64,000 nucleotides of DNA from Tillus elongatus. Taxonomy: Eukaryota > Arthropoda > Insecta > Coleoptera > Cleridae. The DNA is taken from NCBI GenBank assembly GCA_964006375.1, contig OZ023270.1, positions 56,849,536 to 56,913,535 on the forward strand, read 5' to 3'. This document shows, piece by piece, positions 1 through 40,191 of the stretch; within the stretch, counting starts at the first letter, position 1, and every line of letters begins with the position of its first letter. The translations under genes were made by a program, and so were the position numbers. The notes beneath the pieces are model-generated. The model saw nothing but the letters and a program-made list of their open reading frames with translations, searched no databases and had not been told where the DNA came from.

Positions 1-299
1 ACTTAAACAGTCAAAAACCTCAAAAAATATTAATTAAAAAAATTATAAATATTTATAAACTGCTTACTCGATCTACTTTTACAAAACACAATTTCAAAAC
101 CCATTACTTAAAATCAGCTTGCTTTTTTCTGAAGTAAATATTAAAACAACAACATAAAACAAAACAAAATGATACACAGAATTAGATCAAATATAAAAAC
201 GTGTAAAAATAAAAAATGCAAAATAATAAATAATTAAAACCTACCTAATACAATATTACATAAAAAAAACTATAAACCCCCAGCATATCTAATGATTAT
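1..299 (-). other. Presumed 3' UTR or downstream region of the BTB-Psq gene
   Basis: Very AT-rich sequence directly after the minus-strand stop codon. I could not find a clear AATAAA on the minus strand, so the mRNA end may lie outside the window. Confidence 0.4.
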
Positions 300-25935
<25,636 letters not shown>

Positions 25936-26003
25936 CTTAATGGATCAGGTGCAGTAACATATACATAAAACAATCCCAATTAAATAATCAGTAATGTCCA
26001 AAC
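25936..26003 (-). other. Likely 5' UTR part of the first coding exon of the BTB-Psq gene
   Basis: On the minus strand a pyrimidine-rich tract ending in tttcag stops at 26004, a plausible splice acceptor. The 68 nt between it and the ATG at 25935 would then be 5' UTR, joined to a non-coding exon outside the window or further upstream. The ATG context (ttaagATGG) is acceptable. No promoter is recognisable. Confidence 0.4.
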
Positions 26004-26059
26004 CTGAAACAAAATAAAACAAACTCTATATACTGATTATTAAATACGAGATGATACAA

Positions 26060-26800
<741 letters not shown>

Positions 26801-26939
26801 CATAATTTAAAGATGATTAAGGACGATACTCGATGTAAATCCATTTTTAAACGTTTTATGAAATAACTATTCATTTATTTTATCAAACAAGATATACACT
26901 GTATTATTACACTATATTATTATCAGATGACAGCTGTCT

Positions 26940-27060
26940 CACATATAAGCACAATTGGAGAACCCAAATCACCGCAACACATTTAAAAAAACCTGACGAT
27001 CGTTTCACTAACCAAGTTAGCGTCATCAGAGGATGAATAGTTCTAAATATCTTATATCCG
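26940..27060 (-). ncRNA. Solitary copy of the hammerhead-like monomer of the 37.9-kb array
   Basis: Core on the minus strand: CTGATGA (27029-27023), c, GCTAAC, loop, GTTAGT, GAA, ACGATCGT (27003-26996), C (26995), AGG. The flank ggagaacccaaatcacc at 26958 matches the array monomers at 38100-39130. Stem II closes with G-U. It has one base more than the standard core between GA and stem II. Confidence 0.4.
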
Positions 27061-27276
27061 CACTCTATTTATATTCTTCTGCAATTTTGCAGGTAGTCGG
27101 GCATTAAACGATTTGGGACGGTTCAATGACACCAAAATTAACATATTTCGTTTGGCGGAAATATCTGTATTATTTTATTATCTCTCGGACGTGCTTCTGC
27201 CGGTATTTATTTACAAAGCAATCTATCAGATGACTGCTCATAGGCAACGGAGCGAGATTCATACATTTTTTATTAT

Positions 27277-27279
<3 letters not shown>

Positions 27280-27350
<71 letters not shown>
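27280..27350. repeat. (TA)n microsatellite
   Basis: About 70 bp of TA ending exactly where the LINE at 27351 begins. Confidence 0.95.

Positions 27351-31087
<3,737 letters not shown>

Positions 31088-31165
<78 letters not shown>
31088..31165. repeat. (TA)n microsatellite
   Basis: About 78 bp of TA following the right end of the mariner-type element and leading straight into an arm of the TA-core repeat. Confidence 0.95.
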
Positions 31166-31168
<3 letters not shown>

Positions 31169-32980
31169 CCGATAACCCAAAAAATAATGATCTGATTTTG
31201 ATGAAATTTAGTACGTACCTTTCTTTTGTGGCTTGGATAAGTTCCTTCTCCAGGAAAATCGGACCAGTTTTTCCGGGAAAATTTGTGGTTTCTTTCGAAA
31301 ACTTTTTGAATCTCCCAAAATAACAGAGCTATGATAACCAAATGTAGCATATACGTTTCTACTGTCAAACTTACCTACATGCCGAAATTCAGATCTCTAC
31401 GTTAAAAAGAAAAAAAGATATAGGCATTTAAAGAACAAATTTTTGGGTGTCACTGGTGATCAGGGGAAAGCACAAGAACAAAACATTTTGTGTGATTAAC
31501 AAAACCAATAGAGTATTACATACAACCGTTAAGTTTACTTGACGCAAAAAGGTTAAGAAATGGCAGAAAAAATATTTTGAAAATTTTATAATTTTTATTC
31601 TTAAAACGTCAAAGTCGCGATTTGAAACGTTAAAATTAGAAATTTTCATACAACGAATCTTAAACAAATACGGATTATGTAGAAAAAAATTTAATAAGTG
31701 TGTTTTACAAAGCCTTAAGTTTCAGCTTCAACCACCATTGTCCTTCATTTTACTAAAATATTTTCGGAAAATCCATTTCAAATAGACCCACTTTCTGAAG
31801 CTTTGGCAGTAGTTTCAGCTATAGAGTGATGTGTATATGTCAGTGATTATGATGTAATAGTCTATATTTTACAAATTTTCGTAGAAAAAATTCGTTATTG
31901 AAAAGACCGTGACTTATGAATTTAAAAAGATGTCTTCAAATGAGCGCGAATTAGAACCCCTAAAACCCATATACGGGGTCAGTTTCAGTTTTTGTCTGTT
32001 TACACATATACAGGGTGACGCATTTCTACGGTAAAGCTCAATATATTCGTTATTATTAAGATATGGGAAAAAATTATATACGTTAATTATAGGGTGTCTC
32101 GAGCTTCATCTTATAAACATATTTTGACAATAACAAGGTGGCCCATAAGTCGTTGGTGATACCCACTCTCCTTTTTTTAATAGAACACCTCTCATGTTAT
32201 TGCATTTTTGTATTTTCTATCGAATTATAATGCATGTTTCTAAGGAAAAAAAATGAGGCCGGTCGACGTTTTTGAGTTATTTTAATTGTTTTGCAACTAT
32301 TCACGTTTTTGGCACATGTCGCAAATTGTGCTACGGCGTTTTTACCAATAGATAGCGGAGCCCCATGGAAATGACGCATTCAGAGAGCTTTTTGTTTGTG
32401 TTACTCGTCGAAAAAAATCGAGCTGCCGTATTCAGGCGCCTTAAATAGTGGCTGAATTGAAAAGTTCTCGCAGAAATGTTTTTAGTGTTTCCGTAGAAAT
32501 CATTTTTTCTAAGATTTTTTGTGATATGTTGGTCCTAAAGCTGTTTGTGAATAATTATATCTTGGCACGTGGGTAAATAGCTTGTACTTTTTGAAACGAC
32601 AAAGCTATTTTAATGAAATGTGGTACATTGTTACTAATATATAGGTTATACTGCCAACCAAATGCCCTTCTTTTAAAAACAAGACATATTTGCCATTAAC
32701 ATTTTTACGAAAATTCACTACCATAACGCACGACTTTTTTCATGTTAAAAACTGTTGCAAGTGGTTTTATATATTGCAAAAAGTTATATGATAACACGAT
32801 TTTGTCACAAAAAAAAAACAACAGACAAAAGTCTGGTGACAGTATTTTTAAAGCACTCTGTATTTGTCAAATAAAAAATTGTTTGTTTTCTCGTATGAAC
32901 CGACAAACGGTCAAACAAACATAGTAAAAAACACGATGCTCACTTGTTTTCCTGAAACATGCATTAAACTCAATCCCAAA
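31166..32980 (+). repeat. TA-core dispersed repeat, forward copy 1 (right part)
   Basis: It begins gtgccgataacccaaaaaat, then ggataagttccttctccagg, the arm that follows (TA)n in the copies at 35410 and 50985. Near 31925-32000 the other arm recurs (caaatgagcgcgaattag, acccatatacggggtcag) followed by tttacacatatacaggg, a very short TA stretch. Then come a module at 32035-32220 (aaagctcaatatattcgtta, ggcccataagtcgttggtga), shared with 35985-36190 and 51825-52020, and looser similarity to about 32720 (actaccataacgcac). Non-coding. Confidence 0.65.
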
Positions 32981-33228
32981 TTCGCTACACCTTTTTTGAC
33001 GATTATCGTCTAAACAAAAAAAGTTAAGTGAAGGGGTATAATGATCCCTGTGCGTGTTAATGTTTTTAACATCATAAATGAGTATCCTTTTAATATTAAC
33101 AAAAATGTTATCCTGTTAATAGTAACAAAAATGTAGTAAATACATAATTTGAGGGCTCTTTCCAAAATTACTTTTTTACACATATATGATAACTTTCATT
33201 TCTGAACGTCACATCGTCTGGGATTACC

Positions 33229-33871
33229 ATAATTAAACGTTGAATGTAACGGCTTCTCCTCCAGACACCAAAATTTATTTCAGATTTCTCTTACTCCCGA
33301 CGCGTTTCGACACTCCAAGAGGTCATCCTCAGGAGATAAATCTAATAAACATAAACAAGATAGGTCTGTCAGAAAAACATTAGTTTTTCCGGTAGGCAAT
33401 TGTGCATGTCAGAGCACAATGATGACAAGGTGATCCTCACAGAAAAGTCAAAGGTCAAAGTCACAAGTCACATAGGAAACAGCGACCAACAGTCAAGTTA
33501 AAATCTAAAAAACTACAGATGCAGTAACAACAGTTAAAAATGTTAAGTTAAACATGCAACTGCGTTAACAAAGCTAAAAGCATCAAGCAACTGAAAAGCA
33601 CTGAGAGTCACAAAACTGCCAAAGTATAATAATTGATATTTTTGAACACTAAATAAACAAGCCTATTGTTGAGGCAAAAAAGCAAAGCCAATGAGTGAAA
33701 CTGACAGGTTAAACAACATAGCAGGCAGGCAAAGTCAAGCAAGAAAACCAATGAGAACTGTCAGGGCAAAGAAAACTGTGAAAACATTAAGTAAAAAGAA
33801 ATGAGCCATACTCACTTGAACAATTCTCAAAAATGTCTGGAGGAGAAGCCGTTACATTCAACGTTTAATTA
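33229..33871. mobile_element. MITE-like element with perfect 39-bp terminal inverted repeats
   Basis: 33229-33267 and 33833-33871 are exact inverted copies (outer part ataattaaacgttgaatgta, inner part cttctcctccagaca). Reading the outermost bases as TA duplications gives a 639-bp element with TA target sites, as Tc1/mariner elements have. No open frame. The interior is A-rich with repeated caaagtcacaagtcac-like words. A hammerhead-like hairpin lies about 20 bp inside the left repeat. The perfect arms suggest a recent insertion. Confidence 0.85.
33288..33340 (-). ncRNA. Hammerhead-ribozyme-like hairpin in the MITE
   Basis: Minus strand: ATCTC before the core, CTGAGGA (33332-33326), an extra T, a stem from GACCTC/GGAGtGTC (33324-33309, one bulged base), GAA, palindromic ACGCGT (33305-33300), C at 33299, then GGGAG. 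The 5' TCTC and 3' GGGA can pair as stem I. The hammerhead consensus allows any base at the fourth position of CUGANGA followed by GA. It departs from the standard by the extra base before stem II and a very short stem III. Confidence 0.4.
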
Positions 33872-33949
33872 TATGACATTATTTAACAAATTTTAATAGC
33901 TCCTTCTCAATAATTTAATTATATTAGAATAAAGATGAAAGTCTACATT
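33872..33949. other. No feature
   Basis: Short AT-rich stretch between the MITE and the tandem duplication. Confidence 0.4.
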
Positions 33950-34536
<587 letters not shown>

Positions 34537-34538
<2 letters not shown>

Positions 34539-35164
34539 TACGAAGCTTCTACACCACCTAGAAATTTCCACTGAAAAATTCTTTTCGAAGGCTAAGTTCG
34601 TTAGCCACTTCGGATAGTGGAATTTTTCCGAAATTAAATTTAACAGAATTTGAAGATGCTGCGAAATCTCTTCGCTGTTGTTAGAAAAGGAGATTACTGT
34701 GTGGTATAAAGTTAAATGAAATAAACAAAGATGGATATAATACATGATTTAGTCGTTGCCATTAGTGTTTCCAATCAACAGAATGTCACAAAATTTGATT
34801 GATATATTAAACCGTTGAAAAATTCAGATGCTTTGTTTTGTAGTGAATTGTTTAAAATCAGCTACTTACATTCTACGTGTGCGTGTGCGTGTGCCCGCGC
34901 AAAATGATGCAATTTGAAAGTTATCCATCATCCGTAGACTAAATTTAACATAAATGTGTTTAAACAGGTTCCACGACATGCTTAAGAGATAAGGTAAGTT
35001 GCGTCCTGTATTGCAAAACTTGTGAAAACTCGCTACTAAAGCGCAGTTGCTACGTCTAGACTTTTTTTACATTATTCTAGAGAGGGGCACAGAATTTGTA
35101 TATTTAATATAGGATCACATTTTTCTTGTAATACCTATTTGAAAATATAAACTTATTTTACAAC
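34537..35164. other. No gene seen
   Basis: AT-rich; a short gtgtgcgtgtgcgtgtg run at 34876. At 35028-35060 a piece (cgctactaaagcgcagttgc) resembles the reverse of the ggacgcagcaagtgcg word of the TA-core repeat. Confidence 0.45.
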
Positions 35165-35323
35165 AAATGACAGACTAGTGAATTTGATGATTAGTGAATT
35201 TTCTTTTAAAAAAAATTCACTAATGAGGAGATCCCGACTTTTGAATTTTGAAAAAATTTCTTCAAATGAGCGCTAATTAGGCCCCCTAGAACACATATCC
35301 AGGGTCAGTTTCGATTTTTATAT

Positions 35324-35413
<90 letters not shown>

Positions 35414-36830
35414 CACATCGATAACTCAAAAAATAATGGGCCGATTTTGACAAAATTTCGTGAATACCTTCCTTTTGTAAGTGGCTTGGATAAGTTCGTT
35501 AGCCAGGAAAATCGGCCGAGGTTTTCCTGGAAAATTGTGTTTTCTTTAGAAAAAAATTCATATCTCCGGAAACATAAAAGTAAGGGCAACCAAATTTGGT
35601 ACATCGTTTTATATCGCTATAGGTAAATTACCTACCAAAATTAGCGCTGTAGGTCGAAAGACAAAAAAGTTATGGGCATTTAAAGAAAAATAAGTTGGGA
35701 TTTTCCTCAAAACGTCAAAGTGATAATTTAAAACGTCAAAATTCGCAACATTTAGGCAAAGAACTTGATTCTAATACGAGCTATGGAAAGAAAATTTCTC
35801 AAGAAGAATGTTTTACAAACCCTGAAGTCTTAGTTCCAACCGTCATTGTCCTTCATTTACTAAAATGTTTCCAGAAAATTCATTTCAAATAGACCCTTTC
35901 TCTGATGCTTGGCAGTAGTCTTAGCTATAGAGTTTGTCGTTTAATGGTATATAATTTTTGTCGAATTTTCGTAAAAAATCAATAAAGCTCAATATATTCG
36001 TTATTCTACAAGATATGAAAAAAAATTGTATACATTAATTATAGGGTGTCTTGAGCTACATCTTAAAAAAATATTTCTACAATCACAGGTTGGCCCATAA
36101 GTCGTTGGTGATACAAATAAATTTTTTTTAGTCGAGAACGCCTTATGTTTTTGCATTTTCCATCGAAATATAATGCATGTTTGTAAGTAAAGAAATTCTG
36201 GACGCAACAAGTGCGTTATGGTAGCGAATTTTGATTAAATGCTTCATATTTGAAAAGCTCAATTTGCTATTAACCTATAAGGTTGACCAAGAAACGGATG
36301 TTTCGGTTACACTTTAAGTTTACTTTCGGAAATTTCTGTACTTTTTCAAACAATAAAGTTATTTTGATGAAACATGGCACATTGTTTTTACTATATATGT
36401 TTTTTTTTAATCGAACACGCCCTATGTTATTGCATTTTTGCATTTTCCATCAAAATATAATACATCTTTGTAAGAAAAAAATTCGGGACGCAGCAAGTGC
36501 GTTATGGTAGCGAATTTTCATTAAATGCTTCAAATTTGAATAGCTCAATTTGCTATTAACCTATATGGTTGACCAGAAAACCAGTTTTTTCTGGAACAAT
36601 TTAAGTTTACTTTCGGAAACTTTTGTACATTTTTAAACAATAAAGTTATTTTGATGAAACATGGCACATTGTTTCTACTATATAGATTATACTGGTAACC
36701 AAATTTGATGCCTGCTTTATTAAAAAACATATTTGCTATTAAAAACATTTTTATGAAAATTCACTACCAAAGCGCACTTGCTTCGTCTCGAAATTTTACA
36801 TTATATAACCACAAAACTATTTTAGGTATT
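35165..36830 (+). repeat. TA-core dispersed repeat, forward copy 2 (most complete)
   Basis: Order: first arm 35180-35327 (attcactaatgaggagatcc, gcgctaattaggccccctag, tatccagggtcagtttcg); (TA)n 35328-35409; second arm 35410-35620 (cgataactcaaaaaataatg, ggcttggataagttcgttag); the aaagctcaatatattcgtta module at 35985-36190; then a tandem pair, units from about 36196 and 36482 (period 286), both with ggacgcaRcaagtgcgttatgg, ctcaatttgctattaaccta and aataaagttattttgatga. The end at 36760-36790 (actaccaaagcgcacttgct) is the reverse of the unit's start word. No coding frame. Length about 1.65 kb. Confidence 0.7.
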
Positions 36831-36879
36831 GTCGGTAACCACTGTAATTGTGTGTTTTTGTTTCTTTAACGTCGATCTA

Positions 36880-37095
36880 TTTCCACGAATATGGCCAATC
36901 ACCGGCGTCAAGGAGCAATTTTACCATACCATCCTGGAAATTTTGCCGATCCCCAGCCTTTCTGTAAGGAGGGTAGGGAATTTTACGTGCCCAAAATCGC
37001 ATGGACACGGGACCGACGGCTTTACGCCCCCTCTGAAGGGCGGAACGGCGACATTCAAGTTGCTCAAATACAATGAATGCGGCAACGTCGGCTGA
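36880..37095 (+). other. GC-rich island of unknown nature
   Basis: Roughly 215 bp clearly richer in GC than the flanks (tcgcatggacacgggaccga, ctctgaagggcggaacggcg). Two overlapping plus frames stay open (36829-37095 and 36891-37076), giving for example FYVPKIAWTRDRRLYAPSEG. I do not recognise it. It could be an exon, a transposon coding remnant or a structured element. Confidence 0.3.
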
Positions 37096-37099
37096 TATT

Positions 37100-37939
37100 A
37101 ATGTTACAGTATATACTAAAAAAAGGTAAAAGGAGACCCCAGTACTCTTCGGTTCAGAGGCACGCGGTCTTATGTAATTAATTTAACCTCATTTAAATAG
37201 CTGGTATAGCTGAAAATGGGGGTAAATCAATTATGCACGTGCAGTATTTATCTTCCTTTAAATGCATGTAGAATTAAGAAAAAAAAAATTTAATGAAAAT
37301 ACAAAAATCAGGTTTTAAAATGCAAATTGCTGGGAAGACATTTGTGCACTTTTTAATAAGGTTTTTGAAAACTGCGGCTAGAAAAAAAAAGTGTACGCAA
37401 AATTGTAATAGTTAAAATCAGCGTTACCGTGTCTGGGAAATAAAGACTTTTACCGTTGTACAAAAATAAGTTTGGAAAGTGTAACATTTTTTTTTCTTTC
37501 ATTAGGTTGGTAACAAACTAAAAACACATAAATACATTAATATTCACTTACAGCTCAGGTCAGGTCAAGTCACAAATATATTTAAAAATTGGAACAAAAA
37601 CAAAAATAGTACTATGCACCAACATGAACCTTCCGTAACTAAAAAGGTTTTTTAGAAGACTGCGATAATATTTAAATATACCTGAATATATACCTGCTCG
37701 TTATAACAAATAACGGTAAAATGACAAAATAAATCAGAAGGACCAACCTCACAAAATTGAGGTGTTAATAATAGCAACAAAGAAATTTTTAAAGGTGTAA
37801 ATATAAAGAGGACCAACAAATTATGTTCGGTCACGGCTGGATTATCTAGAGGTGAACATGGTGTCCTGTCAGTTTCGAATACTCTAGCATTTTTTAAGTA
37901 TAAGAACCGAGAACCCAAGACACAGCATAAGTATTATGG
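37100..37939. other. No gene seen
   Basis: AT-rich DNA without recognisable motifs. A minus frame at 37918-37652 has no family resemblance. Confidence 0.5.
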
Positions 37940-39340
37940 TGTGACTTGGGTTCTCCAGCATAAGTATTATGCTGTGCCCAAATCACCAGCAACACATTTT
38001 TAAAGACCTGAAAATCGTTTCATCAACAAAGTTAGCGTCATCAGAGGATGAACATTTCTAGAATTGTCAGGTGATTAAAAATGTGTGATTGTCTACAGTT
38101 GGAGAACTCAAATCACCAGCAACACATTGTTAAAGACCTGACGATCGTTTCACTAACAACGTTAGCGTCATCAGAGGATGAAAAATTCTAGAATTTTCAG
38201 GTCTTTAAAAATGTGTTGTGTACACTTGGAGAACCCACATCACCAGCAACACATTTTTTCACTAACAAATTTAGCGTCATCGGATGATTAAAATTTCTAG
38301 AATTTTCAAAGCTTTAAAAATGTGTTGTGTACAGATGGAGAACCCAAATCACCAGCGACACATTTTTAAGGACACGACAATCGTTTGACTAACAATGTTA
38401 ACGTCAACAGAGGACGAAAAATCCTAGAATTTTCAATCCGTAAAAATATGTTGTACACTTGGAGGACTCAAATTATCAGCAATACATTTTTAGAGATCCG
38501 ACGATCGTTTCACTAACAAAGTTAGCGTCATCAGAGAATGAAAAATTCTAGAATTTTCAGGTCTTTAAAAATGTGTTGTGTACACTTGGAGAACCCACAT
38601 CACCAGCAACACATTTTTTCACTAACAAATTTAGCGTCATCAGATGATTAAAATTTCTAGAATTTTCAAAGCTTTAAAAATGTGTTGTGTACAGATGGAG
38701 AACCCAAATCACCAGCGACACATTTTTAAGGACACGACAATCGTTTGACTAACAATGTTAACGTCAACAGAGGACGAAAAATCCTAGAATTTTCAATCCG
38801 TAAAAATATGTTGTACACTTGGAGGACTCAAATTATCAGCAATACATTTTTAGAGATCCGACGATCGTTTCACTAACAAAGTTAGCGTCATCAGAGAATG
38901 AAAAATTCTAGAATTTTCAGGTCTTCAAAAATGTGCTGTTCTGTACGTTTGGAGAACTCAAATCACCAGCAATACATTTTTAAAGACCTGAGGATCGTTT
39001 CACTAACATAGTTGGCGTTATCAGATGACGAAAAACTTACCCTCTCATGAAGCTACTATCGTCAAACTTTGTTCGTGAAACGACCGTCAAAGTTTGTTAG
39101 TGAAACGATAATCAGGACTTTAAAAATGCGTCGTGGACAACCCAAATCACCAGCTACACATCTTTAAATACCTGACGATCGTTTCACTAACAAAGTTAGA
39201 GTCATCAGAAGATGAAAATTTCTAGAATTTTCAGGTCTTCAAAAATGTATTGTGTACGCTTGGAGAACTCAAATCACCAGCAACACACTTTTAAAGACCT
39301 GAAAATTCTACAATTTTTCATCCTCTCATGACACCAGCTT
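37940..39340 (-). repeat. Satellite-like tandem array, about 120-130-bp monomer, about 10 copies, with a 360-bp higher-order repeat
   Basis: The word (g/t)ttagcgtcatcag or a close variant recurs near 38031, 38161, 38270, 38398, 38521, 38631, 38758, 38881, 39011 and 39195. Each monomer has inverted ends (caacacatttttaaagacct and its complement), an inner attctagaatt palindrome and a linker ggagaacccaaatcaccagc. The block 38188-38548 is repeated almost exactly at 38549-38909, three monomers long. The minus strand of each good monomer has the hammerhead-like core described at 38131-38180. No coding frame. Confidence 0.85.
38131..38180 (-). ncRNA. Hammerhead-ribozyme-like core, best array copy
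   Basis: Minus strand 5' to 3': CCT, CTGATGA (38174-38168), extra C, GCTAAC (38166-38161), loop GTT, GTTAGT (38157-38152), GAA (38151-38149), palindrome ACGATCGT (38148-38141), C (38140), AGG. CCT/AGG begins stem I, which is continued by the long pairing caacacat...ttaaagacct with its complement on the other side. The features match a type I hammerhead with a very short stem III, as known from some animal satellites. The extra base before stem II is atypical. Confidence 0.42.
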
Positions 39341-39784
39341 TGTTAGTATTCTGCCAGAAACTTGCTGTTTTAATAGACTTAAAAAAGGAGGTGGTTCAGC
39401 GATGTTTTGGTCAAGTTGTGGACCAATTTTTAAAAAATATTTTTTGTTTGAAATGGTATATTCCTGAGCTGGTCCCATTTACACCAAGTCAGGATCTGAT
39501 GATGGGATCTCAGGGAAATCGAGCGGAATCCTCTCGGTTTGGCTGGTTGACAGCATCCTCAGACATAAGGATGCTGTCAAGCAGCGAAACTGGTTGCAGA
39601 CAAGTTGAAGAACACCTAGAACATCTAGAATTGAGAAGGGCCAGTTGCTCCAGTTAGTTTACGCGCTGGCTACGTCCTTTATTTACAGAAACGAAAACCA
39701 ACGGTGAAGCCAGAGAAGTAAGTGTCCAAGTCTGTATGTAGTATCACAATATTCTTAAATATTATTCACCATAGCAGCATTGGT
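39341..39784. other. No gene recognised
   Basis: A frame at 39328-39657 is open but shows no family. The repeated gacagcatcctc/ggatgctgtca at 39549-39577 forms a hairpin. Confidence 0.4.
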
Positions 39785-40190
39785 TTTTTTATTTCAACAA
39801 CACACCACGAGGGCTTACAGCCTAAATACTATCGTACCGTGGGTGTCGACAAGGAGGAAAGAGGCAACTTGTTAATTCTGGACTTGAAGGTTTGGAGGTT
39901 CGGAGGAGAAGGAAAAACATGCGCCGGCAATGAATTCCACAACTTGAAAGTCCTCGGTACAAAAGAGCGGGCATAACAAGATGTTGTATGTCTGGTGACC
40001 TGGACAGCATTCGCTCTGTTCCCCTGGTCGATCTGTTAGGAGCAGCAGGTGGAGGAACTATGGAAGAAAGCTCCTCTGAGCAGTGCCCGTGCAGATATCT
40101 ATAAAAGAGAGAGATGTCACCAACGGCACGTCGGTGGGCAAGAGATGGCAGCCTTTGGGTGAGAGTAGGGTCACCGATGAGACGTATAGC
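39785..40190 (-). mobile_element. LINE-A copy 3a, 3' end only, antisense
   Basis: The minus strand carries the LINE-A 3' end (ccctcgtggtgtgttgttga at 39816-39798 and the C-terminal codons [20 protein letters not shown] in one frame). It runs up to 40190, where it meets LINE-A copy 3b in the opposite orientation. Thus two 3' ends point outwards. Confidence 0.8.
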
Positions 40191-40191
40191 T

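Noticed and set aside
34876..34896. (GT)n-like run as a regulatory site
   Set aside because: Too short and generic to support a function.
36829..37095. Calling the GC-rich island a host exon
   Set aside because: No consensus splice sites that fix a frame and no recognisable domain.
37940..39340. CRISPR-like array
   Set aside because: Monomers are 120-130 bp, variable, contain internal inverted repeats and no unique spacers, and the context is eukaryotic.
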